Assembly: GCA_900315485.1 (NCBI GenBank)
Contig: OMZI01000021.1
Span: 1-64,000 of the forward strand
Reading direction: 5' to 3'
Length of the DNA stretch: 64,000 nt
Source of the DNA: an uncultured Eubacteriales bacterium
GTDB taxonomy: Bacteria > Bacillota > Clostridia > Peptostreptococcales > Anaerovoracaceae
Part shown: positions 1-8,301 of the stretch, one piece after another
Layout of the letters: the number at the start of each line of letters is the position of its first letter
Position numbering within the stretch: position 1 is the stretch's first letter
Position numbers and translations under genes: made by a program
The notes under the pieces: generated by a model
The model's input: the letters and a program-made list of their open reading frames with translations, nothing else
Databases searched by the model: none
What the model was told of the DNA's origin: nothing

Positions 1-32
1 TCACTACAAGTATAGCATATTTAACAAGAAAA

Positions 33-85
33 TAGTGAGAAACTTACAGAAAATTTCTCACTACTCTTAAGTTAATGACATTGTG
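33..85. mobile_element. Right-end scrap of an IS4-family element
   Basis: Positions 67-85 match the right terminal repeat of the complete IS4-family copy at 27791-29618 in 17 of 19 bases. A 10-bp hairpin (33-42 with 54-63) lies just inside it, as a hairpin does in the complete copy (29553-29585). The rest of the element would lie left of the window. It may be a full related IS or only a solo end. Confidence 0.5.
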
Positions 86-288
86 AAATTTCAACGTTTA
101 TAGCCTTTCGGGCATCCGCCGCACAACGCCGTAAAACGCCGCTGAACGCTGAAATAAAGGAGGAATTTCAGGGGGAGTCTCGTGCTACATGACGAGAAAC
201 GAAGTCCCTCATATTGGAGGAGAAATGCCATTATTTCGTCTTTAGATCCATCTTCGGTTTCCGTGATTGCGCGAGAGTCATCCCCTCT

Positions 289-1044
289 TTAGTTTATGTA
301 ACCCATTCGTTTTGAAATAGCGTTGGCTGTGGCAATCACGGCATCTCTGATCAGAGGGATTCTTTCATCGGAGAGTTCGTATATGTCACCGCTGACGCTG
401 ACGCATGCAACAGCTTCACCCTTGAAGTCGAATATCGGCGCGCCTATACATCGCCTGCCGATAAGATATTCCTCATTATCTATGGCCCAGCCGTCATGCC
501 GGACCTTACGCAGATGACGTTTGTACTCCGCTGGATCGGAGATCGTATTAGGGGTATATCTTTTGAGAGGGCTCTTGTACAAAAGCTCATCAAGTTCACG
601 TCCTGAGAGAGCTGCCAAAAGGCACTTTCCTATGGAAGATGTATAAGCAGGCACTCCGATGCCTTCCTCATCGCTTTTTCTGAGATTCTTCCGGTCCATA
701 AGCTCAATATATATGACTTTATCTTCAACGACCTTTCCAAGGTGGACCGTCAGTTTATATTCTGAATACAGGTCCGCCAGAAATGGCCGTGCTATAGTAT
801 GAAGCTCAAGATTTTCAATATAGTAGCCGGCGAGCTCTATTATTTTTGGGCCAAGAACATACCCCGCCGCGTCAGTTTTCTCCGCGTATTCTCTGTTGCA
901 TAGCGTCTGCATGAGTCTGAACACTGTTGTCTTGCTCAGCGAAGTCCTTGATGCCAGCTCAGTAAGACTGATAGGCGATCTTTCTTCAGCAAGTATTTCC
1001 ATAAGATCCAGGATCCTGTCAACGCTTCTTACATTATCTGCCAT
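289..1044 (-). CDS. IclR-family transcriptional regulator
   Basis: 251 residues, the usual IclR length. Residues about 7-68 form the winged helix (SLTELASRTSLSKTTVFRLM) and about 80-250 the effector-binding domain, with the typical SSIGKCLLA and GRRCIGAPIFD stretches. The start follows a purine-rich AAAGGGGATGG. It is divergent from the FIST/aldehyde dehydrogenase pair and shares the intergenic region that holds a dyad at 1095-1113, so it probably controls that pair and itself. The effector is unknown. Confidence 0.9.
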   Translation of the reverse strand: MADNVRSVDRILDLMEILAEERSPISLTELASRTSLSKTTVFRLMQTLCNREYAEKTDAAGYVLGPKIIELAGYYIENLELHTIARPFLADLYSEYKLTVHLGKVVEDKVIYIELMDRKNLRKSDEEGIGVPAYTSSIGKCLLAALSGRELDELLYKSPLKRYTPNTISDPAEYKRHLRKVRHDGWAIDNEEYLIGRRCIGAPIFDFKGEAVACVSVSGDIYELSDERIPLIRDAVIATANAISKRMGYIN

Positions 1045-1094
1045 AAGTCACCATCCCCTTTTGTTAACCATGTCTTTCGGATATCTTATCACAT

Positions 1095-1113
1095 TGTTCC
1101 ACTGCGCGGAACA
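1095..1113. promoter_or_regulatory. Candidate IclR operator
   Basis: TGTTCC and GGAACA flank a 7-base spacer in the 174-bp region between the divergent IclR and FIST genes. Size and placement suit an IclR-family dimer site. The octamer TTGTTAAC also occurs twice in this region (near 1062 and 1141). Confidence 0.5.
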
Positions 1114-1218
1114 CCCATTTCGTATAACGTAATACCCGCATTGTTAACAGTATCAGCAAACGGAATAATAGAAATGTAATACGTGTTCGGTTTCTTTGTT
1201 ACAGAAAGGAGAATCATT

Positions 1219-2376
1219 ATGTTCCGTCCAATTATTGCAACAAGTACAGATGCTGATGCTTCCAAGGCAGCAAAGGAAGTAGCTTCAGCTGCCAAGGTCA
1301 GTGATTTGAAAGCCGTATTTGCATATTGCAGCTGCGACTATGATGTAAAAGCGCTCATATCCGCTGTCAGTGATGAGCTTGGGGTTCCGGTATTCGGCAA
1401 TACATCGTTCACCGGCGTTATCACTGCAGACGGATTCTTTGGAGGAGATAAGCCGTTTGTCGGGATCATGGCGATAGCTGACCCGGATATGACCGTTGGA
1501 GTAGCCGCTCTTGAAAAAGACGGATGCAGCGTTGCAAGAGGCAAAGAACTTGCTGTTGCATGTAAGAAGGCTGCAGGCAAGGACTGTGCGCCTGACTATT
1601 TCTACATGGCCGCATCACCTGCAGAGGAGGAGTTCTATGTAAGAGGCATCACGGAAGAAATCGGCAGAGTTCCGTTTTTTGGCGGCAGCGCTGCAGACAA
1701 TTCCATAGAAGGTAAATGGGTCCTTTATGCAAATGGAAAGTTCTTCGCGGATGGATGCATAGCAGCATTCTTCTATGGCGGACCTAAGATGTGCAACCTC
1801 TTTACAGGTGCTTACAGAGAAACAGATGACTATGGGATCATAACAAAGATCGACGGCGACCGCAGACTTGTTGAGATCGACGGCATCCCTGCCGCAGAAA
1901 AGTATATGGCATGGACCGGCTGTGACAGAGAGGCTGTGACAGGAGGAAATCTGCTTGTGACCACTATCACTTCGCCGCTCGGAGTCAAGGACAGACTCGG
2001 ACGCCTGACCGCCATCCGTCATCCGATGAACGGAAACGAGGACGGTTCGTTCGATATCGGTGCGAACCTTGCTGAAAAGACAGTCGTCATCCGCATGGAG
2101 GCGAGCGTTGATGAACTTATCGATTCAACGGGCAATACTCTGAAGGCTCTCATAGAAAAGACACCGGGCAAGCCTCTGGCATTCCACCTTGTACACTGCG
2201 GTGGCCGCCGTGCAGGTATCGGTGACAGGATCGATGAAGTTGCTGTTCAGCTTAAGGAAGCAGCAGGCGGAGTTCCGTTCATTACAGAGTTCACTTTCGG
2301 TGAGTATGGATTCGAGAAGGACGACTGCAATACTACAGGCGGTCTGATGCTCTCATTCACGGCGTTTTATGAATAA
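1219..2376 (+). CDS. FIST-domain sensory protein
   Basis: About 385 residues with an N-terminal FIST domain (about 30-215) and a FIST_C domain (about 220-370). FIST proteins are predicted small-ligand, possibly amino-acid, sensors often linked to signalling. No transmitter, kinase or GGDEF domain is fused here and no signal peptide is seen, so it is probably a stand-alone cytoplasmic protein. The start chosen is the ATG at 1219 behind AAAGGAG; an upstream in-frame GTG at 1183 has no ribosome-binding site. The aldehyde dehydrogenase follows after 35 bp, so the two are likely co-transcribed. Function beyond the domain is unknown. Confidence 0.8.
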   Translation: MFRPIIATSTDADASKAAKEVASAAKVSDLKAVFAYCSCDYDVKALISAVSDELGVPVFGNTSFTGVITADGFFGGDKPFVGIMAIADPDMTVGVAALEKDGCSVARGKELAVACKKAAGKDCAPDYFYMAASPAEEEFYVRGITEEIGRVPFFGGSAADNSIEGKWVLYANGKFFADGCIAAFFYGGPKMCNLFTGAYRETDDYGIITKIDGDRRLVEIDGIPAAEKYMAWTGCDREAVTGGNLLVTTITSPLGVKDRLGRLTAIRHPMNGNEDGSFDIGANLAEKTVVIRMEASVDELIDSTGNTLKALIEKTPGKPLAFHLVHCGGRRAGIGDRIDEVAVQLKEAAGGVPFITEFTFGEYGFEKDDCNTTGGLMLSFTAFYE

Positions 2377-2411
2377 ATAACTCGGGCAATAGATATAAGG
2401 AGGAAACAGCC

Positions 2412-3845
2412 ATGAAAATGTTGATCGGCGGCAAGGCGGCAGATGCTGCAGACGGCAAGACTATAGACGTAATCAATCCGGCAACAGGTAAACTGGTAGA
2501 TACCATTCCGGCGGCTACAGCTGAAGACGTAGCGAAAGCAGTCGCATGCGCCAAGGAAGCTCAGAAAGAATGGGCAAAGGTCCCTGTATATGAGCGCGTC
2601 GAGGTCATGTATAAGTTCATTGAACTCGTTGAAAGAGACAAAGAGGATCTTGCCCGTACGCTTTCTGATGAGACAGGCAAGTGCATCACGGAGGCGCGAG
2701 CTGAGATAGGCAACATCCCTATCGCTTTCAAGGCATTCTCTGAAAGAGCAAAGCACTTTTACGGTCACACCATTCCGGAGGGAATGGAAGCGGGACAGGA
2801 CAAAAACATCCTGATCATCAGGAAAGAGCCTCTTGGAGTCGTTGCTGCGATAATCCCGTTCAACTTCCCTTGCGACCTGTTTGACCAGAAAGTAGCGCCG
2901 GCGCTTCTGACAGGAAACGCCTGCATCGTGAAGCCTTCGACTGATAATCCGCTCACTCTCTGCAAGCTTTCGCACCTCATGAATGAGGCGGGAGTCACAC
3001 CGGGCGCGATCGGGATCGTGACTGGACGCGGGCCTGTTGTCGGTACGGAGCTTTCAAAGAATCCGGACGTACATCTGGTTACTCTAACAGGTTCTACAGA
3101 AGTAGGTATCGAGACTGCCGGCTATTGCGCACAGAACCTCACACATGTGGCTCTTGAGCTCGGCGGAAACGACGCATTTATCGTTATGGATGATGCCGAT
3201 GTTGATCTGGCTACAGACGAGCTGATCTGGGGCCGCATGTACAACACCGGACAGGTGTGCTGCGCTTCAAAGAGATTCCTGGTACACAGATCACGCGTAG
3301 AGGAATTCACAGCCAAGGCCATTGAGAAGATCAGTAAGATCAACCGCGCTGATCCGGCTACGGACGAAGCAGAGATGGGCTGCCTTATCAGCGAGAAGGC
3401 GGCCATCAAGGTGGAAGAGCAGGTAAACAAAACAGTTGAACAGGGCGGAAAGATCCTGCTGGGCGGCAAGCGCAACGGCGCTTTCTATGACCCTACTGTC
3501 ATCGGTGACGTTCCTAAGAATGCAGACGTAGCGATAGATATGGAGATATTCGGACCTGTAGTTCCGATCATAGCTTTTGATACCGAAGAAGAGGCTGTTG
3601 AGATAGCAAACCGCTCTGTCTTCGGACTTTGCGGATGCGTGTTCACAAAGGATATGAAGAGAGCTGCGAGAATTGCCAACGCTCTGGAGTGCGGCGGTGC
3701 GGTCATCAATGGAGCCAGCTTCTTCAGGAGCTTCGAGATGCCGTTTGGAGGATACAAGCATTCAGGTATAGGCACGGAAGGAGTATTCAGCACATTTGAT
3801 GAAATGACACATACCAAGTCTATCGTACTGAAGAACGTGCTCTGA
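2412..3845 (+). CDS. NAD(P)-dependent aldehyde dehydrogenase
   Basis: 477 residues, typical of the ALDH superfamily. Visible motifs are the dinucleotide site TLTGSTEVG, the general-base region LELGGNDAF, the nucleophile loop NTGQVCCASKR and the C-terminal EMPFGGYKHSG. It oxidises an aldehyde to the acid and resembles succinate-semialdehyde or lactaldehyde dehydrogenases, but the substrate cannot be read from sequence. An AAGGAGG site precedes the start. It forms a likely operon with the FIST gene and ends in a clear terminator. Confidence 0.92.
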   Translation: MKMLIGGKAADAADGKTIDVINPATGKLVDTIPAATAEDVAKAVACAKEAQKEWAKVPVYERVEVMYKFIELVERDKEDLARTLSDETGKCITEARAEIGNIPIAFKAFSERAKHFYGHTIPEGMEAGQDKNILIIRKEPLGVVAAIIPFNFPCDLFDQKVAPALLTGNACIVKPSTDNPLTLCKLSHLMNEAGVTPGAIGIVTGRGPVVGTELSKNPDVHLVTLTGSTEVGIETAGYCAQNLTHVALELGGNDAFIVMDDADVDLATDELIWGRMYNTGQVCCASKRFLVHRSRVEEFTAKAIEKISKINRADPATDEAEMGCLISEKAAIKVEEQVNKTVEQGGKILLGGKRNGAFYDPTVIGDVPKNADVAIDMEIFGPVVPIIAFDTEEEAVEIANRSVFGLCGCVFTKDMKRAARIANALECGGAVINGASFFRSFEMPFGGYKHSGIGTEGVFSTFDEMTHTKSIVLKNVL

Positions 3846-3881
3846 TACATCTTTAATATAGTAATCCACTATACAATGAAG

Positions 3882-3920
3882 CTGCCTCAGGCTGCAATGC
3901 AGTCTGAAGGCAGTTTTTTC
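3882..3920 (+). terminator. Rho-independent terminator
   Basis: CTGCCT-CAG pairs with CTG-A-AGGCAG (one bulged A), followed by six T. It ends the FIST/aldehyde dehydrogenase transcript. Confidence 0.85.
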
Positions 3921-4519
3921 ACTTCTCGTTATATATCAAAATGAAACTAAAATGGATGGTGCAGCGTCCTCCTTTCTGCCAATAAATGGTTAACAATTGA
4001 TTGCACTTTGTAATCAGGGGCGTGAAAGCCAGTTACTGCAAGGGCTTCAAAACGGTCAAGTCGTTCGCCCCCCAAATAGTGAGAGATTAGCGAGATTCCT
4101 CTCTTCGGTTTTATGTGAATCGCAAAAGGATGCGATCAAGATCGCCCTCTATAGTATATAATCGTATATATAAAGAAAGAATTGATTGTTGATCATAGGT
4201 AATATTGAAGGACTAAGGTCTGCATTAATTACGGGTTTTGAGAAATCGCCCAAGAGGTGTGAGAGAAAATGAATGATCCTGCGTGATCCGCAGCATTTAT
4301 GAACGGGCCTTTCCCAAAGAAGCGCTATAAACGGAGTTTTTGGCAGATGAAGAATATTGGGTGATGCCACGAAAACAATCTTCAACTCTCGTTATACATC
4401 AAAACGAGACTAAATCGTATACAACGCATTTGCAACCCGTGGAGGAAAAAGAGGCATATTTAGGGGCTGATATTTTTTCTACAAGCTGTAGCCCGATGAT
4501 TGCAAGGGGTTGAAAATCG
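3921..4519. other. Gene-free stretch, probable element debris
   Basis: No supportable gene. It holds an imperfect direct repeat (3922-3951 and 4385-4414, 25 of 30 bases alike) about 460 bp apart. GTATACAA followed by a TTGCAA stretch lies before the first att core, a combination also seen before the second core near 8040. The stretch probably contains the right end of an older element. If the tRNA-Thr target gene had survived it should be at about 4465-4540, and no intact tRNA folds there. Confidence 0.45.
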
Positions 4520-4540
4520 CGAATCTCGCCATCAGCTCCA
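4520..4540 (+). repeat. att core 1 (tRNA-Thr 3' end)
   Basis: CGAATCTCGCCATCAGCTCCA matches the T-loop, acceptor, discriminator U and CCA end expected of a Bacillota tRNA-Thr. Two related copies lie at 8141 and 23041, all on the same strand. It is the left boundary of element A. Confidence 0.7.
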
Positions 4541-4545
4541 CGAAG

Positions 4546-4576
4546 TAAGACCAGCTATAAAGTTGGTCTTATTTTT
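4546..4576 (+). terminator. Terminator after att core 1
   Basis: TAAGACCA pairs with TGGTCTTA, then TTTTT. Each att core is followed within 10 bp by a different terminator, as expected when each incoming element brings its own tRNA-gene terminator. Confidence 0.75.
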
Positions 4577-4719
4577 ATGAGTTCACTAACGCAATGCCCA
4601 ATATGTTCTACATGATGGACATTGCGATAACATTGCAAATGCCGTAATGTTATCGTAATGTTATTGCAATGTTCCGTAATGTTTGATACCATCTTTTCAA
4701 ATAGCACGGAGGTGTCGAA

Positions 4720-6110
4720 ATGCACATTAATGAACTGTACTCTGATGTAATAGCTGAAGATCTGAATTATGAGTATAAAGCTGTTTTGAATCCTGATAAT
4801 CCTGTCAAATGGGCTAAAACAATAGTCGGATATGCAAATGGCACAGGCGGAGTGATGTTTGTCGGGGTCTCAAACAGCGGAGAGGCTTTTGGTCTAAGTC
4901 TTGATGAAATTGATAAAGCGAAGAACTTGATAGCGTTGATCAATGATCGACACATTTTTCCGCACGCAAGAGTTCAATATATGATGCGTAGGTGGACGTT
5001 GATGCTGAAAAATTTGTTTTAGCCGTAAAGGTTCTGCAAGCTGATTCAATAGTCAGATATCGCGAGGGTGATTTCAACGAAACGGTGTATACAAAGGGTG
5101 ATGGATACACTGCCGCGGCCACACCGGAGGAAATCATTGCTTTACATAAAAGGAAACATGGTATAGATAATGAAACGACCGATATCAAGTACGACGAGAG
5201 CAGTTGGAAAGAGTATGTCAAACTGTGCTGTGATTACAGATCAGATAGATCGGCTCCGACGATAAAGGAGTTGCAGAATGAGGAGATAGTATCAAAAGAT
5301 GGTTTTGTAAAATCCGGATTCAATATGTTTTCGGATGAATATGAAGGTGATGACTCGCTTATTTGCTGTCGCTTATGGAAGGACAAGCAGAAAACAGGAG
5401 TGGTCTTGGATCAGGGCAGATATAAGGGTTCTTTAGCAAGAGTTTTTCAAGATGCATTAAGTTTCACAGAAAGAAATACAAAGACGGGTTGGGAAAAGGT
5501 CGAGACAGGAGGCCGGAGTGAAATACGCGCTTATCCGAAAGAAGCAATACGTGAGGCCCTTGTAAACGCAATTGCCCATAGGGATTATTCAATTGCCGGT
5601 ACACAAATCGATATCGATATTTATTGCGACAGAATTGAGATTGTATCCCCGGGATCATGGTTGCTTCCGAGGAGCTATGAAGAGTATCCATTGGGATCCA
5701 TTCCATCAATCAGGAGAAATACTATCATAGCGGCATGCCTGGATGTAGCAAATCTTATGGAGCGCGGTGGAACAGGCTTTCAGACGATGATTGAGAGTTA
5801 TAAAGACAGCAAAGACAGCTTACAGCCGGTAGTCTCAATTTATCCTGGGTTTCTTAGTCTGTGCTTATATGACCGACTTTACAGTGAAGAGGAATCTGTA
5901 GTTGCAGAAACTGGCGTAACAGATAAAGAAAAGATAGTACAAGTATTAAAATCAGATGGACCAAAATCGGTAAAAGAGCTGCAATCATATACTAAATATA
6001 GCAGCAGGAGCCAGTTCCTGACAGAAGTGATCAATCCGCTGATTGAATCCGGAGTTATATTCAGAGACGGGAAACCCAAGTCGCCAACGGCTCTTATAAA
6101 ACTCAAATAA
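4720..6110 (+). pseudogene. AlbA_2-type ATP-binding protein, frameshifted
   Basis: Two overlapping reading frames (4720-5022 and 4992-6110) join into one protein of the AlbA_2 / divergent-AAA (Schlafen-like) plus RecG-like C-terminal family. The N-terminal part has NYEYKAVLNPDNPVKWAKTI and GTGGVMFVGVSNSG. The C-terminal part has IREALVNAIAHRDYS and the GGTGFQTMIE loop, then a winged helix (KSVKELQSYTK). The frame changes near 4990, where VDVDAEKFVLAV should continue the first frame. A single-base indel is the simplest cause. Such proteins are often regulators or defence-linked cargo of mobile elements. It lies inside element A. Confidence 0.75.
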
Positions 6111-6154
6111 TGCGTAGTGCGTAAATTATATAGAATGCGAGCAAGGTGATGCAC

Positions 6155-7927
6155 ATGGCTGACTATAGCAAAATAAAGTGGAAAGAATTATTTGCAGCAA
6201 GGATACTGAGCCGCGGATATGACTATTATCTGGAGGGAAACGTATGGAACCTCCACAGTAAAGACGGAGAAATTTCTGCAACTGTAGCAGGGACCGAAGA
6301 TTATTGTGTGACAATTACACTGTCTGACGGGAAAATCACAGATATGGTTTGTGACTGCCCATATGCTGCAGATGGCAATTATTGCAAGCATGAGGCAGCT
6401 GTGTTATATGCCTTGACCGATGAATCAGACGGCATAGAAGCGGGAGCCTGCGAGGAGCAAGAAATCGACGATGAGCACACGGATAACGGTCATGCCCAAA
6501 ATGATGAGCAGAATATAAAAACTTCCTGGCTCAGTAAGATTGAAGCTGAACGAGAAGAACTGAAGCAGTACCTTTCCTGTATGTCTGAAGATGAAATGCG
6601 GGATATGCTGTACCAGCTTGCGTGTAATGATGAATCTCTCAGAAACAGGATCGCGGCAATGTATTCGAATGAGATTGATGAGGAACTGATCCTGAAGATG
6701 AGAAAAATGGTAGACAATATAGAATATGAACACAGCGACAGATCTGGATTTATCGACTGGAGACATGCATCGGACTTTATTAGCGACCTGATCGAGTTCC
6801 TTTTCGACAATGTAAAGCCGCTGATTGACAGGGGGATGTTGGAAGAGGCTTTTGAGTTGACATGCTATGTGTTTCTCACTATCGGCAACGCTGAGATCGA
6901 TGATGATGGAGATATAGCTATCGGAGCCGGTGAGTGCTGTGAGTTCTGGAAGGAGATAGTACAAAAGGCATCAGATGTGCAGCAGGAGCGTATGTTTGAT
7001 TGGTTCAGCAGTCATATAGGTAATGGCAGTGTCTATGATTATATGGAGGACTATCTGGAAGACTTTCGCATGACCGGGTTCCACTCGAAACGGCTATTAA
7101 ACAGGCGGCTTGAAGAACTCGATGAGATCATCAGCAAAGAGGTGGAAGAATACAGGAATAACAGAGACAGCTGGATAACATATAGGCTCATCAAGAATCT
7201 CGACAATAGGATCGAGACTATGGTGGAGCTAGAGGTGCCACGAGCAGAAATGCTCTCTTACATGGAAAAATACACGTTTCTTCCGAAGATTCTTATCAGA
7301 TATGCTGAAGCTGTCTATGAAGCCCGCGACCCTGACTATGCTATTGGGCTACTTCAGAAAGGTAAGATAAGAGATGCAGACAACTCTTCTGCAGTCAGTG
7401 CTTACAGCCGCAAGCTGATAGAGTTCTACGCCTCGCAGGATATGAAGAGTGAGCTGATTGAAGAATTGTCATTTCAGGTGATGCACTGTTATCAGAAAGA
7501 ACTCAATTATATAAACCGATTAAAGGGAGTTATATCTGAAGAAAAATGGCAGATCATACGGGAAGACATTCTTGATTCGGAGTCATGCAGAACAGTCAGG
7601 CTAGATCTCATGCAAGAAGAAAAGCTATATGACAGGCTTATGAAAGAGATACTCGCGTCCGGGAGCATCAGTACGCTTGAACGATATGAGAAAGATCTCA
7701 GATCCGGGCATTCACGCGAGATAAGAGATATGTACGCAGAGTATGTCCGGGATGTGGTTGGGAACACATCTAACAGAAAACAGTATCGTTATCTGGTCGC
7801 TGACTTACGAAAAATACGTCGATATGATGGTGGTAAGGAACTGGCAGCATCTATAGCTGCATCATGGAAACAAGAGTATAAGCGACGCTCGGCGCTTATG
7901 GACGAGCTCAGGAAAGCAGGATTCTAA
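6155..7927 (+). CDS. SWIM zinc-finger protein
   Basis: About 590 residues. The N-terminal SWIM motif CDCPYAADGNYCKH (about residues 65-80) gives the C-x-C...C-x-H zinc ligands. The remainder is acidic and helical with repeat-like segments (VPRAEMLSYMEKYTFLPK) and no catalytic signature. The ATG at 6155 sits 8 bases after GCAAGG; two earlier in-frame starts (6146 GTG, 6149 ATG) are too close to that site. SWIM proteins bind nucleic acid or protein partners. Together with the frameshifted ATP-binding gene it makes up the cargo of element A. Confidence 0.8.
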   Translation: MADYSKIKWKELFAARILSRGYDYYLEGNVWNLHSKDGEISATVAGTEDYCVTITLSDGKITDMVCDCPYAADGNYCKHEAAVLYALTDESDGIEAGACEEQEIDDEHTDNGHAQNDEQNIKTSWLSKIEAEREELKQYLSCMSEDEMRDMLYQLACNDESLRNRIAAMYSNEIDEELILKMRKMVDNIEYEHSDRSGFIDWRHASDFISDLIEFLFDNVKPLIDRGMLEEAFELTCYVFLTIGNAEIDDDGDIAIGAGECCEFWKEIVQKASDVQQERMFDWFSSHIGNGSVYDYMEDYLEDFRMTGFHSKRLLNRRLEELDEIISKEVEEYRNNRDSWITYRLIKNLDNRIETMVELEVPRAEMLSYMEKYTFLPKILIRYAEAVYEARDPDYAIGLLQKGKIRDADNSSAVSAYSRKLIEFYASQDMKSELIEELSFQVMHCYQKELNYINRLKGVISEEKWQIIREDILDSESCRTVRLDLMQEEKLYDRLMKEILASGSISTLERYEKDLRSGHSREIRDMYAEYVRDVVGNTSNRKQYRYLVADLRKIRRYDGGKELAASIAASWKQEYKRRSALMDELRKAGF

Positions 7928-8140
7928 TGCAATAAAACCCATAAAATTATGGGATGAAATGCCAAATGCCGACAGCTTTGGTGGGCAGATACTGGTATTC
8001 TTACATAAACGAAGGTATTGTTGATAACATAACAATATTGTATACAATCATTTTTTGCAAATATGGGATTTTGCAAGAAACGAATGGGTTTTTCAGAAAT
8101 GAAGTCTCGTGAGGCTTGCAATTACTGAGATTCAGATTTA
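7928..8140. other. Right end of element A
   Basis: No gene. AT-rich sequence leading to att core 2, with GTATACAA and TTGCAA words also found left of att core 1. These are candidate recombinase or accessory binding sites. Confidence 0.4.
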
Positions 8141-8161
8141 CGAATCCCTCTATCAGCTCCA
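8141..8161 (+). repeat. att core 2 (tRNA-Thr 3' end)
   Basis: CGAATCCCTCTATCAGCTCCA is the boundary between elements A and B. It shares the ATCAGCTCCA end with cores 1 and 3 and lies 140 bp beyond the 3' end of the integrase gene, the usual position of an integrase-proximal att site. Confidence 0.75.
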
Positions 8162-8167
8162 GAAATT

Positions 8168-8193
8168 GGTCTCCGAAACCGGAGACCTTTTTT
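8168..8193 (+). terminator. Terminator after att core 2
   Basis: GGTCTCC and GGAGACC around GAAACC, followed by six T. Confidence 0.85.
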
Positions 8194-8255
8194 CGTGAAG
8201 CCGTTGATTTTACTGCGATACACGATTTTCATCATTGTGCACAGTTTCTTGTAAA

Positions 8256-8290
8256 TGTATCCAGGCGCATGGATACACCTGGATACACTT
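8256..8290. repeat. Candidate integrase arm-type sites, left end of B
   Basis: TGGATACA occurs twice in direct orientation 10 bp apart and once inverted (8256-8263). The same GGATACAC word occurs twice near the right end (22961, 22973) and once in remnant C (23259). Placement at both element ends suits arm-binding sites of a tyrosine recombinase. Confidence 0.5.
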
Positions 8291-8301
8291 GATTTTGTGT
8301 G

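Noticed and set aside
83-98. 16-base exact match with 23006-23021 (TGAAATTTCAACGTTT)
   Set aside because: AT-rich and of a length expected by chance in a window this size; no matching context on either side.
181-222. Dyad near the start of the window as a riboswitch or IclR terminator
   Set aside because: Stem pairing is broken and no T-tract follows on the relevant strand.
4004-4020. TTTGTAATCAG resembles a tRNA-Thr (UGU) anticodon arm
   Set aside because: Only 11 bases match, and no D-arm, T-arm or acceptor stem can be built around it.
4462-4540. Possible tmRNA gene, because of GGGGCTG and CAGCTCC ends
   Set aside because: Too short for tmRNA, with no tag-like frame. All three cores fit a tRNA-Thr 3' end (acceptor TATCAGC, U, CCA) better.
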